Of a stretch of 31,248 bases of DNA, positions 1 to 12,321 are shown piece after piece (the first letter of the stretch is position 1; every line of letters begins with the position of its first letter). The notes below the pieces were generated by a model. The model ran no database searches, had not been told where the DNA came from, and worked only from the letters and a program-made list of their open reading frames with translations. This DNA comes from Actinidia chinensis (taxonomy: Eukaryota > Streptophyta > Magnoliopsida > Ericales > Actinidiaceae), in contig VIGQ01002327.1 in assembly GCA_009663005.1 (NCBI GenBank), positions 1 through 31,248 on the forward strand, written 5' to 3'. A program made the translations under genes and the position numbers.

Positions 1-3000
1 TAGGAAAAGCAAGCTTGATAAAATCGGGAGGGGTTTTGTAGCCCTGGATTACCAAATAGTTACTTTTCGATTATCTATGTCGAAACTCAAACCCAGTACC
101 AAAAGTCGTACAATTAGGGACTTACCCAGGGGAAAGAAAAGTGGAATTTCACCTAGGTTGGCAAAACCACCAGAAAAGATAGGCCAGAAAAGAAATGAAA
201 AGAGGGGGGTGGAGGGCTTGGAAGGGCGCTTCTCTCCGGAAATGCACTCGTAATGTGGTTGTTCTGAGAAAACATAGGTGGTCCTTAGTATCTTGCTGTT
301 TTTTTCCAAAGGGACCGATAAACGGTTTGAGGTAGTTTAGTGCCCATTGGAAAGAGGGCTGGGATAGTGCAAAAAAGGCGCCAGGCCAGATTGGAGATAT
401 TAATGAGGAAAAGAGGAAAAGGTAGAATAAAGATTACTGGTAAGGAAAATAAAAGGAAAAGAAAAATCAAAAAAGGCAGACAGGAACAGTTCTCTAACAT
501 TAAGATTGAGTTTCAAGCAAGCTGGGTTTTTTTTGTGTAAACGGAAAGAGAGGAAAAAAGAAGGAGGAAAACTACTGGAAGGTCAAATAAAAGTAGTGGG
601 TTTTAATTGGAACAAACATAAACGTCTAATTCGAACTTTGGAAGCCATTTTTGGGGTTAGTCAGGGCTGGCGGGTAGTTAGGAAGAGGAGATATCATGTT
701 ATTGTTTAGTTTCACGAGTAGGAGGCTAAGCCTTTAATTCAATTGGCCATTTTTTACATACTTCAAGTGATTAAGGCCCGAGGTGGGGTCACCTGTTGAA
801 AGCTTAGATCCGGGGGGAAGAAAAAACAAAAAGGGAAGAAAAAACCGATTGAAAAAAAAGCCGAAAGGGGGGTCGGGTATAGTACAACAGACAGAATCTA
901 CTCACTAAACTCAAGTAGATTGGATTGAAATGTTCGGCGGTTCCCGAAAAAAAAAAACGGCTAAGAAATAGAAGGAGAAAGTAGAAACGAGAATTCACCG
1001 AGGGGGGGAAAAGCGGAAAAAAAAAAGATAAAGAGAATGGCTCCGTAGCGGAGAGATTAAGAAGGATCTGTTCCGGAGCAGGGGAAAGGGCCAAGGATAT
1101 AAACCGAAAAAAAGGATACCCTTTTTCCCACGATAAAAAGACTGGAAAAGAGAATAAAAAGAGGGCTAGTTTCAGAGCTCGAGAAAAAATAGAATAGAAC
1201 GAACGGCACAATCAAAGGGTAGAAAGTGGTTGAATGGATTTCCCAATAAAAGGCACAAAAAGGCGGTCTGAGAAATCCCCGGATGAAGGCTGGGTCCCCT
1301 CTTTTGTTTTTAGTTAGGGGAATCCAAGCATTTTTGAATAAAGGGGCCAAGGGGAAAGGAGAAAAGGAAAAAAAGGACCTTTAAAGTTAGGGGGGGTTCC
1401 CACATCAAAAAGGGTTAGGGGAAGTGGAGCTAATCAATAAGGGGTTGGTTGAAAAATGTTTTGGGGGGCCCCCCCAAAGGAGAGGGCCGTGTCCAGACGG
1501 TAAAGAATTCGGATAAAAAGGAAGTAGAGGGAAAAAACGTCCAAACGGGGAACATTGTTCACAGAGAAAAAGGGAAAAGTAGTTTGCTTAGGGGAAGAAG
1601 GCGGGACGGAAAGGAGGGGAGGGGGGGGGGGACAGATTAGGGGGTCTGAAAAAACATATACCAAGGGGGGGGGCCGATAGGTTTCGGGGAGCGATAGAAT
1701 GGAGTCGACCAATCCCCTGTGATATTGGGAAAAAACATAAAGGTAAAGGGTTAGTTTGGTTTAATAAATACCCAAAGTTTGAAACGGAAACAAAACTAAA
1801 GTTCCCACTGGGCAGGGGCGATCTGTTTTTTCCCGGGTAAAATGGGGGATTGCCCATAAAAGGGCTGTTTCCATTATGAGGAGGAAGGAGGGGAGGTGTT
1901 TTTTTAGAGGGGGAGCAAAGCCAGCTACGAATAGTGGTAGTGGCTGCCCCGGCAGAAATTTGAGAAGGGTCCCAAAGTTAAAAAACCCTAAAAAGAGATA
2001 GGGAGTAACGGAGCTTGCCAGTTGCTTAAAAAAAATAAGAAAAAGATTTGGGCCGCCACGGAAAAAAAAAAACGGGAATTTTAAGGGGGGGGGGCTTCGA
2101 TGTTTCGCAGTTAAAAAGGACCTTTTTAGATTTTTCAGCTAAAAGGTAAGGCTTAAAGGCGCTTTCGGGGAAAGCCCAGGCCAAAGCTAGTTTTTGCCGT
2201 GGGCCCCGGATTCGGTTGAAAAAAAGGGTGGGCCCCCCAGGTCGTGTCACCTAAATCTTGTTCCCTACAAAAAAAATTTTAATTGTTAAAAAAAAAAACT
2301 GGACCGGTTAGGTTTTCAACAATTACCCGGCCGGGGGGGACCATATAGTTTAAGATTTTCGGGATTAATGATAAGATATTTCCAGTGGACCAAATCCAAT
2401 TTCACGATTAAAGGGGATGTTTGTCTCTTAGGTTTCATTATGGGGGGTCCTTTAGATGGAAAAAAAGGGTTCGGGCCCAGTCGAGGAATAAGGGGATATG
2501 GGGAACATACTTAAGAAAAAGGGCTTGGCCCCTTGTGGGATGGAAAAGGAATTAGTGGGAGATTTGATGAAAGATAGGGTGGCTTAAAACACAGATAGTT
2601 GGACGGTGGGGCCGGAATTTTTGGGAAACTTTAATGCCGCCGATGCCATAGTTAAGGGGAGCCGCTTTGGGCTTCAAAAAAAACATTGGGAAAAAGGATT
2701 GGCAGGGAGCCGGAGGTAGTTTCGGGGGCCCACGGACTTTGGGAACACGCAGGGAAAGCTGGAAAGCTGTAGGAACAGGGGAAAAAAAAAAGCATAAATC
2801 CAAAAAATTTTTTTTTTTACCGTTTTGTTTTAAATTTTTTGCGGCCGGGGGAAAAAAAACAAACTAAAAGAGGTTAGCCTTCGGATTAGGAAAAAGGAAG
2901 AAGGCAAAAAAAATTGCCATTGAGGATATCGCTATCAATGATAGAGAGGCGGGAAAAAGGGGCCAGTAGGGGATGTGGGCGGGGGGAAAAAAAAAAACGA

Positions 3001-3398
3001 TATGAGGGAAAATGTTTTTTGGGGAGAAGGATAGTTGCCACCATAGTGAAAACCCCAAGAAGAAATATAAAAGATACGGGAACGATTTTTCCTTAAGGGG
3101 GGGGGACCGTCCGGAAGGCGATAAAAAAGCCAAAAGTGAAAAGTGGCCGTAGATTGTATTAGAGAGGCAAGGAAGAGGGATTTTCGGTAAGTGTGGAATT
3201 ACCCCAAATTTTGAATATAAAATTCATACTGGGGAAATAGATTTCGGAGGGGACTTTACCGTAGGGGGGTCTTTTTTATGCCGTGGCTTTGGCAGGTTGA
3301 AAAAAGAGAGGGACAAGGGGGAAGGGGGGACCCGAGGGAAGATGAAAAAAGGGAAATTCCCCCGGAATTGAACGTCTCCCAGGGGCTCATTACAAGAA

Positions 3399-3431
<33 letters not shown>
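3399..3431 (+). repeat. 33-base G run
   Basis: An uninterrupted run of 33 G follows ACAAGAA and is followed by AAAACAGG. It is the longest G run in the window. A true run of this length would form G-quadruplexes and be unstable, so a consensus error is more likely. Confidence 0.9.
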
Positions 3432-3432
<1 letters not shown>

Positions 3433-3982
3433 AAACAGGTGGGGCTTTTTCAAACAGGTAGGCTGTAGAAAAAAAACTTGCGAAGTTTAGATTTACGATT
3501 GGGCACGGGAGGGGGGACCACAAAGGCTAGGTGGAGGGGGATGGGGAGGGCAGGCCCCACCAGGGTATACAAGGTAAAAGGGAGGGTATAAGTTTCGAAA
3601 GTAGGAAATGGAAAACAAAAGTTTCCCCAAAAAAGGACGAGAGTTGATTAAGGGGGGGAAAGGGCAAGGGAAGCAAACGGGATTTAAAAGCCAAAGGCGG
3701 GAAGAAAGGGGAAGTAAGGGGGAAAAGAAAAGATAGAGCCAAAGGGAAAAAACTTTTAAACAAGGGAAATTGGCTTTAAAGGGCAAAAGTCTTTAGTATT
3801 AACCAAAAAGGAGTTTGCCGATTTTTAAAACGGAATGGGTTGTAGTTGGTAGCGGAGATTAGGACAATCAATGGAGATTTAGGGGGACAAGAACAGAGGG
3901 GTTGGTTTAGGGGCAATTCCCAACGGACTTAAAAATTAGGGGCGTGCTCCCAGGGGGCGGTGGACAAAAAACAAAGCCCAAC

Positions 3983-3997
3983 ATTCCTTTAAGGAAT
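3983..3997. repeat. Short palindrome
   Basis: ATTCCTT and AAGGAAT flank a single T, giving a 7-base-pair perfect inverted repeat. No gene is nearby; function is unknown and it may be chance. Confidence 0.5.
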
Positions 3998-4778
3998 TTC
4001 CTAATTTCCAAAAGGAAAAAAAACAAGGGTGACCCAGGAATAGTAGAAAGGGGGGCCCCGAAAAAAGGAAAAAGACCTCTATAGAAACTTAAAAACACCT
4101 CATTTGAGGAAGCAGAAGGCGGAAGGGAATAGGGAATTCGGTTTCTTTCTTTTTGTCCAAATCTTTACTTCGATAAACAAAAAAAACTTATAAGGAAAAG
4201 GAAAGTTTTTACCGCTTGCTGAACAAAACTTTTAACCCTATTAGCCACCGGGGCCAAAAAACCCGGGAAGCGGGGCGGTTTTTACTAGGGGAAACCACAT
4301 GCAGGGCATGGATTTGGAGAAGATGGCCATAACCGGGGCCATGGCTATTACCACCTTCGGATCAAAACAAACTGGGACTTGGTAGGGGGACAGGGGAAAA
4401 AAAAAAAATGAGGGAAAAGGAATTAGGGAATAGGAGTAAAGGGGGGGGGGAAAACGAGCGGGCGTTTCCTGGAAAAAAAAGCGTTTTTTTCGGCAGGAGA
4501 AGGGAGGGGGGACCGGCCAATTTACTAGGGCCGTGACTTCGGTTAGTATTGAAGGCACGGCGGACTCTTTTTGCGATGTAGGTGTGCCACGTAAAGGAGA
4601 GAAAACAAGCTGATTTCTTTAGGTCTTTTTAGGTTGGAAGAACAAAAAGAAAAGGGGAATAGCGGGAAGATTGTAGGCGCCCGCATGTGGGGTAGGGTAG
4701 TAAAGCCCGGCCGCAAAGGGTTTGAGGGGGCCCGGAAGAAACTTTCTCATTTCCAACAAACAACCCCACGGGAAGTGG

Positions 4779-4795
4779 CCCCCCCCCCCCCCCCC
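4779..4795 (+). repeat. 17-base C run
   Basis: An uninterrupted C run sits within a region where C is otherwise scarce on this strand. It is one of only two long C runs in the window; the other is at 15,888-15,902. Confidence 0.9.
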
Positions 4796-5870
4796 AATAA
4801 GTAGGAAAGGGGGGGACTATTGGGCAGAGGCAAAGTTAGGAGAGGATTGAGGGCGGATTTTTCAACAAAACACAAACAACCGGGAATTGTGGGTATTGTT
4901 GCTAGTTCCAATCAAACAAGGGAGATGCAAAAATTAGTGGAGGAAATTTTTTAGGGAATAGATGAAGTTAGCGAAGGTTGGTGCGTAAGGATCAAAACGA
5001 AAAAAAGGGCAAAAAACTTGAGTAAGGGGGGAAACGCACTTAGGGGGGACAAAGAAAAAAGTGGGTTAAAAAAGAACAAAAGGGGATATTATTTTAAAAA
5101 AAACTGCCAAAGGGAAAAAGATTGGATAGGGAGTTACGGTGCGGGTTAGAAGTTAAAGGCTTCGGAACCCTATGGGAACAACTCCTTCTGGACTTGCAGG
5201 GGTAAGGGAAATTCTCCGTTCCCGGGTGGGGGCTTCGAGAAGGGGATTGAGAAAAAAAAGAAAGGGACCCAGGATAAAAAACAGGGAAAGAGAAAAAAAA
5301 AAACCTATTTTAAGGGTGGGGGGGGGGGACAAGATATAGCCAAAGACGAGGAAAGGATTAGAATATCCCAGGGGAGTTTGGCCCTTACGATATATTGTGG
5401 AGGGGCTTCCCCCCCAAAGGGGAAAAAAAACCCCAGGGGGGGGAACAGAATAGGTACAGAAATCCTTCCATCCAAAAGGTCAAGGGCCTTTGGAAAAGGT
5501 TTTTTGGCGCGTGCCGACCCCAAGGTAAGAATTGTCGGGGGCAGGAAGGGGAAAAAACGGAAGGGAAAAGGGGGGAAAAGAAAGGGCAGGAAAAAATAAG
5601 GGAAAAAAAAGGGGGTTGGCCCCCAACGGGGACAGCCACCGCGCGGGGATTTAGTATACGGTTTTAGGTGGGGGAAAAAACATGGGCCGGGATAAAAAGA
5701 TAAGAGCCATCGGGTCGATCCCCGCAGGGTGGAAACAGGGATAAGGTCCGGGGGGGAACGGATACAAAAAAACGGATCTTCCGGGAAAAAAAACAGGGGG
5801 ATTTGTTGTTCTAACCGAGGTAAAGCAAACAACCTTCCTTAAAGGGGGATTCCAGGGAGTTTGCAGTTTT

Positions 5871-7080
5871 TTTTAAAGGGTTCTTTATTTTGTTAGCGTT
5901 GGGCAAAGCAGGGGGGCAGGGAAAATGGAAGGGGAAGGTTGCAGTTCTTTTTTGAGGGCGGTGGCGGTGGCCTTGTTTTCTCTATCCGTCTTGTATTGCC
6001 CATCTTGCATTAGGGCAAAGAAGTTGGGCCTCCTTTCCAGCTTGGCGGGGAAAGGGGAAAGGCTTGGCAGGGGGCAAAGGGCGTAGTGGGGGCAGGGGGC
6101 AGGGGGGGGGGGGGGCGATAGGAAATGGTTACAAGGCAGGTTTTTTCAGGGGCAGGGGCAAGAAATAGTGAGTTCTCTCCTTGCTCGTTTCTTAATGTTA
6201 TATTTAAAAAAAAAACATCCTTCCCCTTCCATCAGGCTTTAGGCAGATCTGAGGGTTAAGGGGAAAAAAAGGGCTTTTCCAAGAGGGGGGGGGGCTTTTT
6301 TTTTTTAACCCCGGTTTTTTTCCGGTTTGCGGATGGGGTCGAGTACCGATAGGTGGCGAATGTTGGGGCTTTTGCTGTAGTTTCCGTCAATGCCCCCGCT
6401 TGGGTGGCTTAAGCGGGAAGTTTTAGGGGCACGGGCCACCGACCAGGGTCAGTTGTTGGTTTTTTACCGGGTTTTTCCCCCCCACCCCGTTTTCTTCCCA
6501 CGGGGGACAGTTTTTCCGTTCTTTAAAAATGGGAAAGGGAGGTTGACCCTTCATAATGATAAAGTATTCTTTAAAATAGGGGCCGACGAATTAAACCCCG
6601 GTCCCCAAATAGCCTTATGTTCTTTAAAATAGCTTTCCTCTGGGCCCATTGGCCTGGCCCAACTCTTGCTTGTTTAGCAAAAGGGGACCATTTTCCATCT
6701 TTTTCCTTTCGGGCTTTAGTCGTGTTAAAGCCCCCTCCCTCTAAAAACCAAAGGTGGGCACCATCTCGGGCCTTGGTTCACGCCCCCACTTTCCTCCCCA
6801 GGCATCCCGGGAACAATTTGTTTATTTATTTACCAAAACCTTAGCCGAAAGGGAAGGTCGTTTAAGCAAAAAATCCGTGTTTAACGGGGGGGGGGGGGGG
6901 TTTTTTCCTGCCTTTCCAAATATTTTCCCCTTTGTTCGGGAAGGGGTAACAATTTTTTTCGGTTCTGTCGGGCAAAAGGGTCTTTCCGGGATTTCAAATC
7001 GGTTCTGACAAGGGTCTTCGGTCAACACTGGTCCCATTGTTCCGGTGCTTGTTTAAAAACGAAATTGACTTGTCTTTAAA
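5871..7080. other. Switch from purine-rich to pyrimidine-rich + strand; no recognisable gene
   Basis: From about 5,870 the + strand gains T and C runs; the 60-base line at 6,661 is about 63% pyrimidine. Open frames at 6,390-6,632, 6,617-6,844 and 6,754-7,008 overlap in different phases and are rich in Phe/Pro, which looks like composition or repeated frameshifts. A 15-base G run lies at 6,886-6,900, directly before six T. No domain, RNA or regulatory site is evident. Confidence 0.6.
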
Positions 7081-8698
7081 ATAAAAAAAAGATAATTTTT
7101 CACCACGGAGGGTCGGCCGATAGGGGAAGGGAGGCAACACAACCAATCCTGCCTAAACACCAAACAAAAAAACTAACGTTAAAAATTAGGAGTGCTAAAA
7201 AAAAACAAAAAAAAAACAAAAAAAAACGTCCTCCTTTTCTTCATGGGGCTTCGGAGTTGGGGCTTAGGCAAAGCGGGGAAACGGGGGGGGGAATTGATGG
7301 CGGATTTTCCAAATGGGGGCTTGGGTTAATTTTTAAAGGGGTCGGTTTCTGCCTCGGCAACCACCCACGGCGGGCATATTTCAGGGACCAATTTCGAGGC
7401 CCGGAAAAAACAACGTAACGGAGTTCAAAAAAAACCTTCTCGGGAAAAGAAGCAGTTTGCGTCCTCCAAGTAGGCTTTGTCGGTTGGAAATCGTCCTTTT
7501 ACCCACAAAAAAAAACGAAGGGGCGGGGGACGGTTAAAGGGGGGGGGACACCCACTCTGGAGAGGCCCAACGGGGGGGGACTCGGAGGGCTTGGCCTCTG
7601 CGAAACAAATTCCCATTTGATTAGGGAGGATTTTACCACAGGGAAATCCCCTTCTGGGGAAAAATCCCAGCGCAAAACCCGTTAATGGCAATTACAGGTA
7701 TAATTACCGCCTGGCGAAAATAAAGCCACAAGGAAATTATGGGGGGGGGAACTACAACCAATTTGGGTTCAATTTGTGTAGTTTTAGGTTAATGTGCTGT
7801 AGGTGCGAGAAAGGTAATTTATTCAGAAAACCGGCACCTTCTGAGGCATTCTTTGGGATCGGAAGAGAAAACAAATAAAACATTGGGGGACTGATCGGGG
7901 AACATATTGGCATCCAAAGCGATTCGCATAAAAAACGAGGCTGGAAAAAACGGCCAAAAACCATTTTGAATTCCGGGGACAGGGGGGCGGGTCCAAGGAT
8001 CGCGGAACATTGAATTCCGGAACTTTTTTCGTCGCGGACTTTTCCAAGGGCCGCCAATAATCTGGGAGGATGGAAGAGGACACTTTTTCGGGTTTTCGGA
8101 AAAATCTCAACCCCAGAGAGGGAAGGCTTAATTAAGTTTTAGTATTATAAAAAAAAACAAAACTTTCTTTCGCTTGTTCTGGCGGGCCTTCGTTCTTCCG
8201 GTTGGGCACTTTCAACGGGCGGGCAAAAAACTGGCAAAAAAAAGCTGCTTTTTGGTTGGGGGATTGGGGGGGGAAAGGTCCCCCCCCACTTAGGCCACTC
8301 GAAGAAAAGATTTTTCGTATTCCACAGTTTACCCCACGGCTACAATGGAAAGCCAAAAAAAGGGCCGGAAAACGGGGCCCTTCTTATTTGAGGGAATCTG
8401 GGCGGATTCTTTTCTTGAACAGGAATGGGAGAGAGGGGAGGGGAATGACAAGGGACAAAAAAAGGCCCCCCTGGCAAACCTTCTCGGGAATCTCGGGCCA
8501 AAGGCATATCAATCGTAAAAAAAAAAAAACAACAAAAAGAAAAAAAAGCGTGGTTTGTTGGGTGTTAGGGTTCCGGAAAGGGTTTTTTTTACAACCCTTT
8601 TAATCTGAAATTTTTGAGGCGGGAAGGCCCACCCCGGTGGGGAAAAAGGAAAGGAATGGAGGGGAAAGGGGGCTTGGAAACTGGAAATTAATTTGCAA

Positions 8699-8717
8699 AA
8701 GGCTTTCATAAAGCCTT
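8699..8717. other. 8-base-pair hairpin, weak terminator-like
   Basis: AAGGCTTT (8,699-8,706) pairs perfectly with AAAGCCTT (8,710-8,717) around a CAT loop. CTTATTC follows. On the + strand it resembles a short intrinsic terminator, but the stem has only three G-C pairs and the T tract is interrupted. The 8,202-8,603 frame ends about 100 bases upstream and is itself doubtful. Confidence 0.3.
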
Positions 8718-9603
8718 CTTATTCAACCACTTAGCTAAACTTGGTCATTTCTTCCTATATGTCCTGGGGGGGGACCTCTTTTCCGTTCCTGATAAGGGCC
8801 CACCCTTTCATTTTACATGGTTTTTTCTGGGGGCTTTCGGTTCATTCCCGTTCGGGATTCCGATTCTGACGGTGGGGAAATTCGTTGGGGGGCAAAAAAG
8901 GGTTTTAGAATCAGTTTCTCTTAGGTTAGTGGGTCTTGAAAATCTAAATTTCATTCCCTTGCCTGGGAGGGGAGCGGCTAGGGGAAAGGATGTAGTAAAC
9001 CACGGGATTCCCACTTTTCCCAAACGTTAGGGGGGGATCTTTGCTTTGGAGAAAAAAAAAGATCCCAGGGCCCTTCTTTTTTCCCACGGTTTTTACCGGG
9101 GGGCGGTGGGGGGGGGACCATTGGTTATTAAAAAAAAAAAAAAGGGGCCGGGGAACAGGGAAAAAAATAAGGGGGGGGGACTGGGGGGACTTTATGGCCA
9201 ATAACTAACAAAATTTTAAGGAACGGGGGTTTTACAAAGCGGACAAGGAAGCCAAACCATGCAATCGGGGAAAGGCGGGCTTTTTGCTCCATTTGCAGTC
9301 ATGGATCCAAAAGCAACCAACAGCTCTCCGTCCCCAAAAAAATGCCTATGTCCTTCCAAAAGGGTCAATCGCTTGATTGAAGAAGCCAAAGTTAAAAAGT
9401 GATTCCTTGATGTTGGATGGGCCCTCTCCCGCTTTAAGGGCCATTGTTTCAGATCCCGGGAAAACCAACGGGCCCTTTTCCTTATTTTGGACGTGGATTC
9501 AATTTCAGAAAAAAACAAAAAAAAAAAAAGCGGGGTCCGTTTTCCCTTTCCCGGGACCCAACCCCCCCAACCAACTTGTTAGGGGACAGGCCGCAAATGG
9601 GGG

Positions 9604-9621
9604 GTTAAAGTTAAAGTTAAT
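9604..9621 (+). repeat. Three tandem GTTAAA-like hexamers
   Basis: Two exact GTTAAA units are followed by GTTAAT, then by AT-rich sequence. This is a microsatellite-like tract with no gene assigned to it. Confidence 0.7.
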
Positions 9622-10251
9622 TACTAATTATATTTCATTCCCCTTGCTGCTTCAGGTCGGACCTTGTGCTTCCCCCTATTTCTTTTCGATGGATCGGATC
9701 CGGCATGTTTTTGGGGAATTACTTATTTTTCCGAAGTCTTCGATCCGTGTAAAAAATGGACCGGGGAGAGAAGGGAGAAGTTTCAGTGGTGGAAATTTTT
9801 TTTTTCTTAAGCCCCGTTCGTTTCAATTTCCAAAAACCTGGGGGACGGGGAAAACTCCAACTGTTGATAGGAAAGAGAAAGATTGTTTTTCATAACAAAA
9901 TAAAAAAAAAAAATTTTAGTAAATAAAAAACAAAGCTCCGAAACAAATGGCAAAAGCAATAAAGGAGGTGTGGCCTTGGGTAAAAAAAGAGAAAAATTCG
10001 GGGGGGGGGGAATGTTCCAATTTTCAATAAAAGCTTAGGGTTTGGGGTTTTTTTTCCTGAAGGGGATGGGCGTTGGCTTGGTTTAATTGCTTGCGGGGGC
10101 TATCCTCTATTTATCTTCAAAAAAAACTTCGTGGTTTTCCACAGTTGTTCCCTGGGGCACGCGGTAGGGCTTTGAAAACGAAAAAAAACGGCGAATAAAA
10201 AATTAGGGGTATACTAATTATAAAGGGGTGAGTCAAAAACAAAAAAAACTA

Positions 10252-10271
10252 GGGGGGGGGGGGGGGGGGGG
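10252..10271 (+). repeat. 20-base G run
   Basis: An uninterrupted G run follows CTA and is followed by ACGCC, in the G-run-then-AC context seen repeatedly in this window. Confidence 0.9.
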
Positions 10272-11202
10272 ACGCCTTGCCACAGGCCGGATTAAAAATT
10301 TTCAACCATATGGCGGGATTGTTTCGTAGGGTATTTTTCGGAAAGGAACACCCATGATGTCAAGTTTTATGGGTTGGGCTGAATTGGTGAATCGGTTTGG
10401 GACCGAGGATTATTTACAGCGAAAAAAGAAGGGTGGTCATCGGGTAGGGGGGCCTCTTCTTTCAAAGTCCTGATAACCGTTCTGAAAAAAAGGGGGGGGG
10501 GATTAATCTTGTGTGTGTACTTCGAAAGAAAAAGCCTTCATTAGTGCTTTCTTGGGTGGAAGGGTTCCCCTTAAAATGGAAAAAAAATGAGGGGTGTTAA
10601 GTGGGGAGGGGGGACATTGCCCACGGATGAGGTGGGAACTGCCGCTTTTTTGATTTTGTTTGCTACAAAAACCCGTTGGAAAAATGTTACCCACGGCGTT
10701 GCAAGGCTGTTGGAAGGTCGGGGTGAGGGGACCCCAAAAGGCAGGAAGGGGAACTGGTTTTTAGGAGGAGGGGCCAGGATTCGGAAAAAGGTTTATCGCC
10801 CGCCGTAGGGGAGGCCTAAGAAAAAAAACCCTTTCTTTTGGCCGTTAGACTCCCCGAAATGGGGGGAAATTTGGCCGGGGCGAGGCGTTACGTTACTCGT
10901 TAGTGGGAACTTGGGCGGTTTCAAAATCCGGTTAAAGGCTCGTCCTTCTTATCCGAAAACTTCTCATAAAACTTCCCACGGCTTGGGCTTTCTGCCTGGG
11001 AAACCGGAATCTGGGAACTTTTGCTTTTGGCGAGCCCCCGAAAACAAGTAGGGCGTATGTTAAAGGGGGCTCTCGGAGTGAAAAAAAAACTGGGTTTTTT
11101 TCATGTTGCTGGCTAAAAGCATATTTCGCATTTTGGAGGCATTGAATAATTTTAAAAGCAAACGTCGACGGATAGGAGGGGGGAAGGGAAACTGCATTTG
11201 CC

Positions 11203-11607
11203 ATGACAAAGGAAAGCGAGGTTCCCCAAATTTGGTTGCTTACTTCACTTCCGCTCCTTTTGCTTTTTACACTTGATTCTTGCCCCTTTTCTTGTTTCTT
11301 TCATTTGGGGGCGGCGGCAAACTTATGTTTCTCGCTTGCCGCCCCCCCCCTGTACCCTTGCCTTAAACATCTGAGGATTGTACGGAATTCCGGCTTCATT
11401 GCCTTTGTGGGGCTGGTTATTTTTAGGCCTAATTTTCGGGTTTTCCACTCGTTAGCTTGGGCAAACAACCAACCGTGGAGGTGTGAATGTTTAAAGGGCG
11501 GTTCTTTTCTTCTTTCTGTCGAAAGGGGGTTCAAAAGGTTTTTCACTTTCAAAAAAAACGGGGATTTACTTGTGGCTAGCACTGAAATCCCATTTTTCTC
11601 GTTTTAA
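11203..11607 (+). CDS. Unrecognised 134-codon open frame, possible membrane peptide
   Basis: This frame begins with ATG and ends with TAA. It is one of the longest frames in the window without an obvious homopolymer-derived peptide. The first third is hydrophobic (WLLTSLPLLLLF, then FFHLGAAANLCFSLAA), a second hydrophobic stretch reads IAFVGLVIF, and the C-terminal third is mixed and basic. That would fit a small membrane protein. However, the + strand here is strongly pyrimidine-rich, which by itself yields Leu/Phe/Ser/Pro, so the hydrophobicity may be compositional. A 93-codon minus-strand frame overlaps it. A purine-rich GGAAGGG stretch lies about 18 bases before the ATG, too far for an ordinary ribosome binding site. 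No family is recognised. It could equally be a chance frame. Confidence 0.15.
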   Translation: MTKESEVPQIWLLTSLPLLLLFTLDSCPFSCFFHLGAAANLCFSLAAPPLYPCLKHLRIVRNSGFIAFVGLVIFRPNFRVFHSLAWANNQPWRCECLKGGSFLLSVERGFKRFFTFKKNGDLLVASTEIPFFSF

Positions 11608-12245
11608 TATTGGGACCAGGCAATAAGCTACCCAACCCCACAGGAAGAAGGAGTTCTCACTTCAATCGGCTCATCAGGGTTTACCACAAGAGTTGAGGAA
11701 TTTGTTGGTGATCACAAATAGGGGGGGAAAATGTTCTTGCTGTCCGCTCCACTGTTCGCCACGCACCGCAATCGTATATTTGCAGATATTCTGACTGTCA
11801 CAGCGGCCCGGGATCATTCTCTCCGATATTGGCCACCACACCCTATTCACTACCTCTGAAAATTTTTCCCCTCAAACATGTGCGCCGCGACTTCCTTCTT
11901 TTTTTTTCCTCCCTTGTCTTTCCTTTCCATCCTTACCTCCTCGCCCTTATATACAAACTATACTCCCCCTTCCCCTGAACATATCAAGATGTTTGATTTC
12001 ATTTCCACCCAACTCCTTCACTCACATTAAAAAAAAACACCAAACTTGGCCGAAATTAAAAGGCAGTACCAAAGGGGAAATGGAGGGGGCCTTTTTTGCT
12101 TGCTACAGTAGGGATTTGCCATTTTTTATTTCTTTTTTAGGGGAAAGCAAAGACGATAGGGGACGAAAAGGACGATTCATTCTTTTCGTCTTTTGCTATA
12201 GGAAGAAAGGCTCAAAAAGAGAGATTTCTTCTATACCTCCTTAAG
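11608..12245. other. Cleaner, pyrimidine-rich non-coding stretch
   Basis: Between about 11,610 and 12,000 the sequence has few long runs and reads as ordinary complex DNA, then becomes strongly C/T-rich (about 11,880-11,960). The frame at 11,993-12,244 (83 codons) is not recognised. No RNA gene or terminator is seen. Confidence 0.5.
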
Positions 12246-12293
12246 CTTCTCTGCTTGGAGAGGTGGGTAATTAAGGAAAGGTACAGGGACCGC

Positions 12294-12321
12294 TTAGATA
12301 AGAATTAGATCTTATTTCTAA
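12294..12321. repeat. 10-base-pair AT-rich hairpin with a TT bulge
   Basis: TTAGA plus TAAGA (12,294-12,303) pairs with TCTTA (12,310-12,314) and TCTAA (12,317-12,321). The TT at 12,315-12,316 is bulged and the loop is ATTAGA. It lies in non-coding sequence, about 50 bases after the 11,993-12,244 frame ends. Confidence 0.5.

Larger units (their letters stand above)
1..5870. other. Purine-rich, homopolymer-laden stretch with no recognisable gene
   Basis: The + strand is dominated by A and G; sampled 60-base lines at 1,621 and 3,661 are 77% and 83% purine. Runs of G and A are broken by short words such as TTAG and ACC. The longest open frames (for example 5,305-5,832 on the minus strand, 175 codons) read as Pro/Phe/Leu-rich peptides because they lie opposite G/A runs, and show no domain. 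A basic tail near 590-706 on the + strand (Lys/Arg-rich, ending in VVRKRRYHVIV) is the least repetitive peptide here but matches nothing I know. I see no RNA gene or promoter. Either this is non-coding DNA or the sequence is too damaged to read. Confidence 0.7.
7081..11202. other. Mixed-composition stretch with no recognisable gene
   Basis: Frames of up to 172 codons occur (9,377-9,895 on +, 8,202-8,603 on +), but each contains homopolymer-derived Lys or Phe runs and none shows a known motif. The + frame at 9,377-9,895 starts with TTG and contains an A run in its middle. Small features: an 11-base direct repeat (TTGAATTCCGG at 7,966-7,976 and 8,010-8,020), three GTTAAA-like units at 9,604-9,621 beside AT-rich sequence, and a 20-base G run at 10,252-10,271. 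Nothing else can be supported. Confidence 0.55.

Noticed and set aside
5305..5832. 175-codon minus-strand frame, the longest in the window
   Set aside because: Its Pro/Phe/Leu runs mirror G and A runs on the + strand, and competing frames cover the same bases in other phases. No motif is visible.
1..5870. Kinetoplastid-style pre-edited cryptogenes, because of purine-rich tracts
   Set aside because: The runs are much longer than in known cryptogenes, T is not selectively missing, no kinetoplastid mitochondrial gene is present, and the same run bias covers nearly the whole window.
7966..8020. Direct repeat TTGAATTCCGG as possible target-site duplication
   Set aside because: Only 33 bases separate the copies and there is no element between them.
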